From Lapidilactobacillus dextrinicus DSM 20335 (lineage in GTDB: Bacteria; Bacillota; Bacilli; Lactobacillales; Lactobacillaceae): DNA of 64,000 nt. Positions 26,973-35,113 of the stretch are shown here, piece by piece. The stretch's first letter is position 1; each line of letters begins with the position of its first letter. Location: assembly GCF_001436095.1 (NCBI RefSeq), contig NZ_AYYK01000025.1, forward strand, positions 1 through 64,000, given 5' to 3'. The notes under the pieces were generated by a model, which searched no databases, was not told where the DNA came from, and saw only the letters and a program-made list of their open reading frames with translations. Position numbers and translations under genes: made by a program.

Positions 26973-27332
26973 TTATTTGTTTAAAGCAGCTTTTGCTTGA
27001 TTAGCAACTTCTGTAAATGCTGCGGGATCAGTAATAGCAATGTCTGCTAACATCTTACGGTTAATATCAATACCAGCAAGTTTCAAACCATGCATCATTT
27101 TGCTGTAGCTTAAGTCATTCATACGAGCAGCTGCGTTGATACGAGCGATCCATAACTTACGGAATTCGCGCTTAACTGCACGACGGTCACGGAATGCATA
27201 ACGATATGAAACCATGACTTGTGTGTGTGCTGACTTGAACAGTAAATGCTTAGCACCGCGATAACCTTTGGCTAATTTAAGAACTTTCTTACGACGTTTG
27301 CGAGTAACAGTACCGCCTTTTACACGTGGCAT
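26973..27332 (-). CDS. rplT: 50S ribosomal protein L20
   Basis: A 119-residue L20. [20 protein letters not shown] and [20 protein letters not shown], then AYRDRR-type basic segments and [13 protein letters not shown], are canonical. It is a primary 23S rRNA-binding protein and, in Firmicutes, the autorepressor of this operon through the leader upstream of infC. It is the last gene of the operon. Confidence 0.98.
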   Translation of the reverse strand: MPRVKGGTVTRKRRKKVLKLAKGYRGAKHLLFKSAHTQVMVSYRYAFRDRRAVKREFRKLWIARINAAARMNDLSYSKMMHGLKLAGIDINRKMLADIAITDPAAFTEVANQAKAALNK

Positions 27333-27383
27333 ATTAATTTCCTCCTTGAGAACTAACTATCTTAATTTAACAGGTCACAAATA

Positions 27384-27584
27384 TTAACGCATTTGTGAAA
27401 GCATTTGACGAATACGACGCATGTCGCTATTTGAAACCATAGCTGGCTTGCTTAATTGACGACGTTGCTTCTTAGTCTTGCCATGGAAACGGTGACTTGT
27501 ATAAGCATGACCCCGTTTTAATGCACCACTTGCCGTTTTCTTAAAACGCTTAGCAGAAGCGCGATGTGTTTTTTGCTTTGGCAT
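27384..27584 (-). CDS. rpmI: 50S ribosomal protein L35
   Basis: A 66-residue L35: [38 protein letters not shown] and a basic C-terminus. It lies between infC and rplT, 37 bp after infC. Confidence 0.98.
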   Translation of the reverse strand: MPKQKTHRASAKRFKKTASGALKRGHAYTSHRFHGKTKKQRRQLSKPAMVSNSDMRRIRQMLSQMR

Positions 27585-27621
27585 GATAAAATCCTCCTAA
27601 ATTAATCTAATGTCGAATCAA

Positions 27622-28140
27622 CTATTTTTTCTCGGCCTTTGGAGCTAAAATCAAGAACATACTACGGCCATCCATCTTAGGATGAGCTTCGACGTTAGCA
27701 ACGTCAGCGGCTTGTGTAGCAAATTGTTCTAACACTTTACGACCGACATCCTTATGAGTGATTGCGCGTCCTTTGAAACGAATTGAAACTTTAACTTTAT
27801 CACCCTTGCCTAAGAACTTCTTGGCATTATTGAGCTTAGTATTAAAGTCACCTTCGCCGATTGCAGGACTTAGACGAACTTCTTTAACGTTAACCACTTT
27901 TTGCTTCTTACGAGCTTCACGATTCTTCTTTTGTAATTCGAACCGGTATTTGCCATAGTCCATGATCTTTGCAACTGGCGGTTTAGCATTAGGTGAAACT
28001 AGAACTAAATCTTGGTTCGCCTGGTCTGCTAAACGTAACGCTTCAGCCTTAAGCTTAACGCCAAGTTGGGCGCCATCTGCACCGATCAGTCGAACTTCAC
28101 GTGCTCGAATATTTTCATTGACTATTAAATCTCTTGCTAT
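27622..28140 (-). CDS. infC: Translation initiation factor IF-3 (AUA start)
   Basis: A full-length IF-3 of 172 residues, not the 113-residue frame that begins at the internal ATG 27963. The upstream in-frame codons encode [19 protein letters not shown] and [16 protein letters not shown], the standard N-terminal domain. The only start with a ribosome site is ATA at 28140, nine bases after GGAGG; an in-frame TGA lies two codons farther up. IF-3 genes are known to use rare starts (AUU in E. coli) so that IF-3 represses its own synthesis by rejecting them. Here the codon is AUA. IF-3 binds 30S subunits and checks start codon and initiator tRNA. Confidence 0.93.
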   Translation of the reverse strand: MARDLIVNENIRAREVRLIGADGAQLGVKLKAEALRLADQANQDLVLVSPNAKPPVAKIMDYGKYRFELQKKNREARKKQKVVNVKEVRLSPAIGEGDFNTKLNNAKKFLGKGDKVKVSIRFKGRAITHKDVGRKVLEQFATQAADVANVEAHPKMDGRSMFLILAPKAEKK

Positions 28141-28305
28141 GGGAAGTCACCTCCAAAATGTAATTGATGATATTATCATCAACCCCATGCAAAAACTGCG
28201 GGCGCAAAAGCACCCGCAGTATCAATTCATCAGCAAATTAACTAACGTATTAACCTAGAGGCTTAAGAGCTTAGGTGAGAAGCGGGAACTTCTGCTTAAT
28301 TCAAC
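28141..28305 (-). promoter_or_regulatory. L20-type leader with attenuator upstream of infC
   Basis: The roughly 165-nt untranslated leader has a strong stem, CTGCGGGTGC/GCGCCCGCAG (28219-28196), with five T residues after it: an intrinsic terminator. Upstream is the sequence AGTTCCCGCTTCTCACC, resembling the L20-binding part of Firmicutes infC leaders. A further palindrome, TTGATGATA/TATCATCAA, lies just before the infC ribosome site. By analogy with B. subtilis, excess L20 should favour termination. Confidence 0.7.
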
Positions 28306-28311
28306 CTTGTT

Positions 28312-28340
28312 AGTATAGCAACTGAAATGATGCTTGTCAA
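28312..28340 (-). promoter_or_regulatory. Promoter of infC-rpmI-rplT
   Basis: TTGACA (28340-28335), 17 bases, TATACT (28317-28312) on the minus strand: near consensus. No convincing terminator separates it from the thrS stop at 28373, so some readthrough from thrS is possible. Confidence 0.85.
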
Positions 28341-28372
28341 GCCTTGCACTTAACTCAAAATTTTTGAATTAA

Positions 28373-30352
28373 TTAGTTTAATTTCTTTTCAATGCTTGAG
28401 TTAGCCGCATCTGAAGAAACACGACTGTAATTAGCAACATCTGCTTCAGTACTTTCAATAAATTCTTTTAGTGGTTCATCAGCAGCATCTTTTTCGCCAT
28501 AACGACGAACAGAAACAGTTTGATCAGCTAACTCTTGATCACCAACAACTAATGTGTAAGGAATCTTTTGAGTTTGTGCTTCACGAATCTTATAACCCAT
28601 CTTTTCATTACGTAAGTCAAGTTTGACACGTAAGCCCTTAGCTGCCATTTGCTTTTGAATATCTTTAGCATAATCAGAATGCAAATCTAAATTAACTGGG
28701 ATAATTTCAACTTGCGTTGGTGCCAACCAAGTTGGGAAAGCACCCTTGTACATTTCCATTAAGTAAGCAATGAAACGTTCCATTGTACCAACGATCCCAC
28801 GGTGCATCATCACTGGACGATGTTCTTGACCATCAGCACCTGTATAAACTAAGTCAAACTTCTCAGGCATCATAAAGTCTAATTGAATTGTTGACATGGT
28901 TTCTTCGCCACCAAGTGCTGTCTTAGTTTGAACATCCAACTTAGGACCGTAGAAAGCAGCTTCGCCTTCTGCTTCATAGTAATCCAAACCTAAATCGTCC
29001 ATGGCACTCTTCAACATTGATTGTGCGTTGTTCCACATTTCATCATCATCGAAATACTTTTCAGTATTAGCCGGATCACGATAGCTTAAACGGAAAGTGT
29101 AGTCAGTAATGTTGAAGTCATCATAAACTTCCATCATCATCTTCAAGACGCTCTTGAATTCTTCTTTGATTTGGTCAGGTGCTAAGAAAGTATGACCATC
29201 GTTTAATGTCATTTCCCGAACCCGTTGTAAACCAGATAGAGCACCTGATTTTTCATAACGGTGCATCATACCTAATTCAGCAATACGTACTGGTAATTCA
29301 CGGTATGAGCGGTTGTGATGGTTGTAAATTTGAATATGTGATGGACAGTTCATTGGTCGTAATTCCAAGAATTCGCCATCGCCCATATCCATTGGTGGGA
29401 ACATATCTTCACGATAGTGAGCCCAGTGACCAGAAGTCTTGTATAAGTTCAAGTTAGCTAATACTGGCGTATAGACATGTTGATAACCATTAGCTACTTC
29501 TTTGTCAATAATATAACGTTCGATTACGCGACGAACAGTAGCACCATTTGGCATCCAGTATGGCAAACCAGCACCAACTTCAGGATCAACGAAGAAAATA
29601 TCTAAATCACGGCCGATTGTCCGGTGATCACGTTCTTTAATCTCAGCACGACGTTTTAAATCAGCTTCAAGATCAGCAGCTTTAAAGAAAGCAGTCCCGT
29701 AAATCCGTTGTAACATTGGATTACTTGACTTACCTTGCCAATATGCGCCAGCAACAGATAATAATTCAAAATGTTTAAGAGGTGCCATAGTCTTTAATAA
29801 GGCCCGATCGCCAAAGCTAATATAGTCACCTAATTGATAAACAGCGATTTGAACACTGTCAATTGCTTTAACTAATGATTCTTGATAAGGATCATCTTTG
29901 AAAGTTTCTAATAATTCTGTCTTATCGACTAATTGACGTTCAATTGGTTGGTTAGCAGAAATAATTTTTTGCATAGCTTTTTTAATTTCAGGCAATTCGC
30001 TAATGGCAATTTGACCAGCAGCACGATCAGTATCTAAATAGAAACCGTCGTCGTTTGCTTGGTGTTCACCGAAATGAACATCAGCGTGTAATTTTTTAAT
30101 TGCAGCACCTAAAACAAAAGCGGCAGTGTTCCGCAAAACTTGTAAACCTTCAACATCATCAGTCGTGAAGATTTTGAAGTTGCCATCTTGGTTTAATGGT
30201 TGTTCAATATCAACCATTGTACCGTTTAACTCACCAGCAACGGCTTTTTTAGCTAAGCTACTGGCAATGCTTTTAGCAACAGCTAATGTTGAAACACCAG
30301 CGTCGAATTCACGAACGCTATTATCTGGAAATGTTAATGAAATTTGTGCCAT
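28373..30352 (-). CDS. thrS: Threonyl-tRNA synthetase
   Basis: A class II synthetase of 659 residues. The N-terminal TGS domain ([20 protein letters not shown]) is followed by the editing domain ([19 protein letters not shown]). The catalytic core has [12 protein letters not shown] and [19 protein letters not shown], and the C-terminal anticodon-binding domain contains [15 protein letters not shown] and [19 protein letters not shown]. The start is ATG 30352 after AGGGGA; the longer frame runs into the leader. It is controlled by a T-box. Confidence 0.97.
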   Translation of the reverse strand: MAQISLTFPDNSVREFDAGVSTLAVAKSIASSLAKKAVAGELNGTMVDIEQPLNQDGNFKIFTTDDVEGLQVLRNTAAFVLGAAIKKLHADVHFGEHQANDDGFYLDTDRAAGQIAISELPEIKKAMQKIISANQPIERQLVDKTELLETFKDDPYQESLVKAIDSVQIAVYQLGDYISFGDRALLKTMAPLKHFELLSVAGAYWQGKSSNPMLQRIYGTAFFKAADLEADLKRRAEIKERDHRTIGRDLDIFFVDPEVGAGLPYWMPNGATVRRVIERYIIDKEVANGYQHVYTPVLANLNLYKTSGHWAHYREDMFPPMDMGDGEFLELRPMNCPSHIQIYNHHNRSYRELPVRIAELGMMHRYEKSGALSGLQRVREMTLNDGHTFLAPDQIKEEFKSVLKMMMEVYDDFNITDYTFRLSYRDPANTEKYFDDDEMWNNAQSMLKSAMDDLGLDYYEAEGEAAFYGPKLDVQTKTALGGEETMSTIQLDFMMPEKFDLVYTGADGQEHRPVMMHRGIVGTMERFIAYLMEMYKGAFPTWLAPTQVEIIPVNLDLHSDYAKDIQKQMAAKGLRVKLDLRNEKMGYKIREAQTQKIPYTLVVGDQELADQTVSVRRYGEKDAADEPLKEFIESTEADVANYSRVSSDAANSSIEKKLN

Positions 30353-30379
30353 ATTCTTTTCCCCTATTCTTTTTCCCAC

Positions 30380-30604
30380 AAAAAAATCCCTAGGCAATCT
30401 AAAATCACCTAGGGACGTTTATCTAACGCGGTTCCACCCGAATTCAATGTGGCAATTAAGCCACATCCTCTTAATGATCGATAATGAGATCAACCAAATG
30501 CAATTCGAAGTGGTCGCAAATTTTTGAAACGGAAAAGCTTACAGCCAAGGCTCTTCTCTCTGAACGTTCCAACTAAACTTGTGGTATCTTCAAGCGTTAT
30601 TAAA
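30380..30604 (-). promoter_or_regulatory. Thr-specific T-box riboswitch
   Basis: The minus strand has the invariant T-box GGGTGGAACCGCG (30439-30427) followed by the terminator stem CCCTAGGTGA/TTGCCTAGGG (30414-30388) and seven T residues. Upstream, AGAGAG and a GGCTGTAAGC distal loop match Stem I. An ACC threonine codon at 30514-30512 is a plausible specifier. Uncharged tRNA-Thr should stabilise the antiterminator and allow thrS transcription. Confidence 0.93.
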
Positions 30605-30611
30605 GCATAAA

Positions 30612-30639
30612 TATTTAACCTGTGCAAGTGTTTTGTCAA
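30612..30639 (-). promoter_or_regulatory. thrS promoter
   Basis: TTGACA (30639-30634), 16 bases, TAAATA on the minus strand, a few bases before the presumed T-box 5' end. Confidence 0.6.
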
Positions 30640-30679
30640 GATTTTCTGAAAAGAGAACCCGGCAAAATTAATTTTCAAA

Positions 30680-31618
30680 TTAGTTGGTTACCCCTTGTCG
30701 TAAATTAGGACCGGTCATTTGATATTCTGTCGCCAAAAAACGAATCCGTTCCATAATTCGCGCTGACTTAGTAGCATCAATGCCTTGATTCGTTTGGCTT
30801 AAATAAGTTTCTAACTCAGTCATTGTCAAGTTAGAAGTGAAGCAAGTCGTTAGCCGTTCTTGCATGCGATATTGCAAAATAACGCCTAAAATTTCGTCAC
30901 GCACCCAAGGGCTTAAGGAATCAGCCCCGATGTCATCAATCATCAACACTGGTGTTTTTTCAAGTTCTTCAAGTCGTTGCCAGACTTGATGATCATTGAT
31001 GGCTTGCTTCATTTGTACGGCAAAAGTTGGAAAATGAACTAAAGTACTCACAATATTATGTTGGGCTAAATTATTAGCAATCGCCCCTAATAAATAGGTT
31101 TTACCAATTCCAAATGGACCACATAAATAAAGGCCTTTAACATAATCAGCCGATTGAGTCCGTTGAATTAATTGTGTTGTTAAATCAATCGCTGCTTCAA
31201 AAGCCGGCAAGCGTCCGGGAAATTGTTGATCATAATCATTAAAACTAATATTAGCAAGATCTTTAGGCAGATTAACCATTGTGACCCGACTAGCCTGTTG
31301 ATCAGCGCGTTGTTGAGCAACTAATTGATCATCAGGTTGATAAACAACCTCGACATAGCCATTATTTACTCGTAAGAAAGGCTCATATCCTGCTGCCGAA
31401 AGAGCACCTTTACCAGTTTTAGCATGTTTGTTAGCAACATATTCATAAATCGCAGCTGCAGATTTTTCCACACCAGCTTCATTTAATTGATCGCTATGAG
31501 CAGCTAAAAAAGTTTGCACGTCGGGATCTGCTAAAGCCTTACTAATTAATTCGCGATAATTATGATTTAATTCATGACGGTTTAAATACTTCGTAAAAAA
31601 TTCATTAATCGAGCGCAT
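30680..31618 (-). CDS. dnaI: Primosomal protein DnaI (helicase loader)
   Basis: A 312-residue AAA+ ATPase that loads the replicative helicase. The N-terminal domain (about 1-130) binds helicase. Then come YLCGPFGIGKTYLLGA (Walker A), VLMIDDIGADSLSPW (Walker B) and a sensor/arginine region, TCFTSNLTMTELE. It is directly adjacent to dnaB (no gap), the usual pairing. Confidence 0.95.
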   Translation of the reverse strand: MRSINEFFTKYLNRHELNHNYRELISKALADPDVQTFLAAHSDQLNEAGVEKSAAAIYEYVANKHAKTGKGALSAAGYEPFLRVNNGYVEVVYQPDDQLVAQQRADQQASRVTMVNLPKDLANISFNDYDQQFPGRLPAFEAAIDLTTQLIQRTQSADYVKGLYLCGPFGIGKTYLLGAIANNLAQHNIVSTLVHFPTFAVQMKQAINDHQVWQRLEELEKTPVLMIDDIGADSLSPWVRDEILGVILQYRMQERLTTCFTSNLTMTELETYLSQTNQGIDATKSARIMERIRFLATEYQMTGPNLRQGVTN

Positions 31619-33010
31619 CTATTCACCCCGCTGTTGACTAGCTTTGTTTAATTCTGCTAATTTCTTGGCAATATTTTGTTGTTGCTGCTTATCCACTTTA
31701 ATCTGATTAGGCGTTGCCGCCACGGTTTGCTTTTGAGTTTGTTGTTTTTTGAGCCAATCTGGCGTCACACCAGCTGGTTTCTGACGAGAATTAGCTCGCG
31801 ATTTTTGTTGTAATGGTTTTTGATCACGTTGACTTAAATAAGCAATAGCCGCTTCAGGTGTATTAATCCCCTCTTTAAGCCAATTCTGGGCTACGGTATC
31901 AATAGGCGCCATGGTAACCGTTGTGTAATCACGAACAACAACATAGATTAAAATATTAATCGTTGCATTATCAAGAACACCACGTTGTTGTAATTTTTTA
32001 ACATTACGATACTCATTTTGAGCGACGTAAGAATGCTGACGTTGTTTTAAATCATGCAAAAATTCGGCCGGTGCCAATTTTTTAGCCTGTTCTAACAAGC
32101 GTTGTTGTGCACTAGTAAATTGCTTAATCGACGTTGTATTCGTTGCACTGGCGGGCTTAGTGGTTGCCATTTGATCGGGATTTAATTGTTGATAGAGTGC
32201 TAAGGCCCGTTCTTCTAACATACTAAAATTAATCCGATTCGTTGCAACGTTAATACTACGATTGATCAATCGAGCAATATCGGTCATTGAAAAGCCGTAG
32301 AAGCGTTGTAGCCCAAAGATATCCGATTTATGCTGGGTAATCTCTGTTTCAGGAATTTGATTGCGCCCTACTAAGGCAATCAAAGTTTGCCAATCAAAGT
32401 TGGCTAATTCGGCTGGACTAATCTCAGAAATCGCTGCCGTTGTTTGAGCTTGTTTAAACTTTGCTGCACCGGTCTTAACTTCTTGCGGTGGTGTCAATAA
32501 AGCCGAATCTGCCATATGAAAAACGTCTAAAAAACCGACCGTTAATTCCTTAGTGTCAGTTAAATCCACTTCAGGCAATTGAAACTCACGTTGTAAAGCC
32601 ATAAATTTTTTACGTGAAACGCGCTCTAATAAGTACGTTGCTAAAATTTCTTCTTGAAAAAACTTCTCCGGTGCTAACGGTGCTAATAACCGATAAATTA
32701 AATAATCACCTAATGTATCTCGCTTTTGGTAAGTTTTTAAGAGACCACAGGCTTCTAGTTGTTGCCGTGATTTTAGAAAAGTTCGTGCATCTTGATCAAG
32801 CGAATCGAACAATTCAAAATGTGCTGAACGTTGTGAGATTAATTGTTGATCGTTAACTTCATGCCATAAGGACAAGTAAAGTGTGAAAGCCTGTGCCGAT
32901 AAAATTGGTTGATACAAGGCTGTAAAAACATGTTGATTCAAATCACTCCAATTAGCGCCACGAACTAGAAAATACCCTAATTGGGGATCAATCATTGTTT
33001 CAGTTCTCAT
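31619..33010 (-). CDS. dnaB: Replication initiation and membrane attachment protein DnaB
   Basis: A DnaB/DnaD-family initiation protein of about 463 residues. The N-terminal winged-helix region begins after [16 protein letters not shown], and a second DnaB_2 domain ([24 protein letters not shown]) is followed by a Gln-rich tail. It helps load helicase with DnaD and DnaI. The annotated frame to 33067 reads through the nrdR end; I choose ATG 33010 (MRTETM), near an AAGGA site, though ATG 32995 is possible. It overlaps nrdR by 11 bp. Confidence 0.9.
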   Translation of the reverse strand: MRTETMIDPQLGYFLVRGANWSDLNQHVFTALYQPILSAQAFTLYLSLWHEVNDQQLISQRSAHFELFDSLDQDARTFLKSRQQLEACGLLKTYQKRDTLGDYLIYRLLAPLAPEKFFQEEILATYLLERVSRKKFMALQREFQLPEVDLTDTKELTVGFLDVFHMADSALLTPPQEVKTGAAKFKQAQTTAAISEISPAELANFDWQTLIALVGRNQIPETEITQHKSDIFGLQRFYGFSMTDIARLINRSINVATNRINFSMLEERALALYQQLNPDQMATTKPASATNTTSIKQFTSAQQRLLEQAKKLAPAEFLHDLKQRQHSYVAQNEYRNVKKLQQRGVLDNATINILIYVVVRDYTTVTMAPIDTVAQNWLKEGINTPEAAIAYLSQRDQKPLQQKSRANSRQKPAGVTPDWLKKQQTQKQTVAATPNQIKVDKQQQQNIAKKLAELNKASQQRGE

Positions 33011-33515
33011 TAATTGACTCATCCTTATTATCTTGAACCTGATGATGATCGTTACTGTCATTTTCACGAGCCATCATTTCTTGAACTTCTTTCATAAAGA
33101 CACTCATGTCTTTAAACTCACGATAAACACTGGCAAAACGGATATAAGCAACATCATCTACACTGGCTAAATATTTCATCACTAACTCGCCAATTGCTTC
33201 AGAACGAATTTCATTTTCGCCAGTTTGGCGGATATCATGTTCAATCTTATCAACGATTTCTGTCATTTGATCCATTGTAACTGGCCGCTTTTCAGCAGCA
33301 CGAACTAGACCGCGCATGATTTTTTCACGATTGAATTCTTCACGGGTGCCATTTTTCTTAACGACTAATACTGGTGTCTGTTCAATGCGCTCAAAAGTGG
33401 TAAAGCGGTAGCCACAATTTTCGCATTCCCGGCGGCGACGAATTGCCCGTCCTTCATCAGCAGGACGGCTATCAACAACCTTTAATGAATTATGGTGACA
33501 ACGTGGGCATTGCAT
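33000..33515 (-). CDS. nrdR: Transcriptional repressor NrdR
   Basis: A 171-residue regulator of ribonucleotide reductase genes. [18 protein letters not shown] and [17 protein letters not shown] form the zinc ribbon that binds DNA, then an ATP-cone ([21 protein letters not shown]) senses dATP/ATP. A C-terminal acidic tail is slightly longer than average. It overlaps dnaB. NrdR next to dnaB-dnaI is standard for Bacilli. Confidence 0.96.
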   Translation of the reverse strand: MQCPRCHHNSLKVVDSRPADEGRAIRRRRECENCGYRFTTFERIEQTPVLVVKKNGTREEFNREKIMRGLVRAAEKRPVTMDQMTEIVDKIEHDIRQTGENEIRSEAIGELVMKYLASVDDVAYIRFASVYREFKDMSVFMKEVQEMMARENDSNDHHQVQDNKDESINEN

Positions 33516-33553
33516 TCAAAAAACACCTCGATTTAAACTTATTTGCTGTTGTT

Positions 33554-33559
33554 ATTATA
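33554..33559 (-). promoter_or_regulatory. nrdR -10 element
   Basis: TATAAT on the minus strand, 39 bases before the nrdR start. The -35-like TTGGTA lies in the preceding terminator stem. Confidence 0.4.
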
Positions 33560-33570
33560 CCTTAAAAAAG

Positions 33571-33617
33571 AAATGTGTACCAATGACGAAACAATAGTCT
33601 GGTCATTGGTACACATT
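33571..33617 (-). terminator. Terminator of the polA-mutM-coaE operon
   Basis: Long perfect stem AAATGTGTACCAATGAC and its complement, followed by a T-run. Its distal arm reaches the coaE stop codon. Confidence 0.9.
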
Positions 33618-34231
33618 TAATTTGCTAAAAATTTTTGAAACGCTGAACTATACCAAAAGGCTGCAAAAGTTTTCGGTAAGTCGTCAATTGGTTTAGAGGT
33701 GTCTAACACAAAATCGGCACGAGCCAATCGTTCGTCATGACTCATTTGTGAGGCAATTCTTGCTTTTGCTGCTGCTTCAGTAAGATGATCGCGTTGTTCA
33801 ACACGCACCAATTGAATTTGTGGCGCAACATCAACCACTAAAACCGCATCGCACAATTGATCATAGCCAGTTTCAAATAATAAAGGAATATCATAAACAA
33901 TTAAATCACGATCGGCCGCGCGATATGCCACCGTTTGCCGTAGAATTTCTTGGCGAATTAACGGATGTGTTAACTGATCTAATTTTTGTAGTGCTTCAGG
34001 ATCCGCGAAAACTAACTGACCCAGTTTTTGCCGATTTAAGCGACCATCTGCTAATAAATAATCTGAACCAAAAGCAGCAATAATTGCAGTTAATCCGGGT
34101 TGATTAGGTTCGACAATTTGATGAGCAATTAAATCGGCATCAATTACAGCTGCCCCTTGTTTTTTAAACAAGGTGGAAACTGCTGATTTACCCGAAGCAA
34201 TACCACCAGTTAAACCAAGTACCTTACTCAT
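33617..34231 (-). CDS. coaE: Dephospho-CoA kinase
   Basis: Phosphorylates dephospho-CoA, the last CoA synthesis step. MSKVLGLTGGIASGKSAVS is the P-loop, with DADLIAHQIV and VYDIPLLFETGYDQLCDAVLVV as in CoaE. The start at 34231 overlaps the mutM stop by 8 bp, giving 204 residues; the longer frame to 34291 reads inside mutM. Operon with mutM and polA. Confidence 0.95.
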   Translation of the reverse strand: MSKVLGLTGGIASGKSAVSTLFKKQGAAVIDADLIAHQIVEPNQPGLTAIIAAFGSDYLLADGRLNRQKLGQLVFADPEALQKLDQLTHPLIRQEILRQTVAYRAADRDLIVYDIPLLFETGYDQLCDAVLVVDVAPQIQLVRVEQRDHLTEAAAKARIASQMSHDERLARADFVLDTSKPIDDLPKTFAAFWYSSAFQKFLAN

Positions 34232-35072
34232 GATCAGGCACTTCAATTGGTAGTGGTTGGCATTGCGGACAGAAATGTGTTCCTCGACCACCTAGTTTTA
34301 TTTTTTCAATGGTGGTGCCACAGCGCTCACAAGATTGGCCTTGACGACCATAAACATGGAGATCAAATTGAAATTGGCCAGTATTGCCATTAGCGTCAAC
34401 ATAACTACGAATCGTTGTACCGCCATGATCAACCGCCATCTTTAATTCTTGAATAATATTATCATGTAAAACCTCAGCTTGCGCGCGCGTGATGGCGTTA
34501 GCTGGTAATAACGGGCTAATTTGACTTAACCACAAAACCTCATCTACGTAAATATTGCCTAAACCAGTCACTACATGTTGATCTAGTAAAACTTGTTTAA
34601 TAGCTTTATGATGGTGACGTAATGCTGTATAAAATGAGTCAACCTTGAAATCGGAGCTGAAAGGTTCTGGTCCTAAAGCTTTGATCCCAGAAACTTGCGC
34701 TTCCGTTCCTGTTTGCACAAGTTGCATCCGGCCAAACTTACGGACATCTTGATATTGCAAGGCGCTCCCATCGGTAAATTCGAATACAACGTGAACGTGT
34801 TTATTCTCAGGTTCAGTCACTTGGCGAACGAAATACTTCCCTTCCATTCTTAAATGACTAATCATCGTTAAGTCATGGTCAAACCGGAATAACAAGTATT
34901 TACCACGGCGATCAATCGTGAGTAATTTTCTTCCCTGTAAAGCCGTCACAAAACCTTCCGGATCACCGACAATAATTTTAGCGTAGTAAACATGGATATC
35001 TTTAATTGTTTTATTTTGAATTAGACCTAATAAAGAGCGACGAACGGTTTCAACTTCTGGTAATTCTGGCAC
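34224..35072 (-). CDS. mutM: Formamidopyrimidine-DNA glycosylase
   Basis: Base-excision repair enzyme removing 8-oxoguanine. MPELPEVETVRRSL gives the catalytic Pro2 and Glu3 after Met removal. GLGNIYVDEVLW is the helix-two-turn-helix, and the C-terminal zinc finger is CERCGTTIEKIKLGGRGTHFCPQCQ in outline (four Cys). 282 residues. It lies 41 bp after polA. Confidence 0.96.
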   Translation of the reverse strand: MPELPEVETVRRSLLGLIQNKTIKDIHVYYAKIIVGDPEGFVTALQGRKLLTIDRRGKYLLFRFDHDLTMISHLRMEGKYFVRQVTEPENKHVHVVFEFTDGSALQYQDVRKFGRMQLVQTGTEAQVSGIKALGPEPFSSDFKVDSFYTALRHHHKAIKQVLLDQHVVTGLGNIYVDEVLWLSQISPLLPANAITRAQAEVLHDNIIQELKMAVDHGGTTIRSYVDANGNTGQFQFDLHVYGRQGQSCERCGTTIEKIKLGGRGTHFCPQCQPLPIEVPDHE

Positions 35073-35113
35073 GCTATTAATCCCCTTAACTAAATTTCAC
35101 AGTAGACCTTAAT

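Noticed and set aside
27962-28258. 98-residue plus-strand frame opposite infC
   Set aside because: It is the antisense shadow of the infC N-terminal region and its leader.
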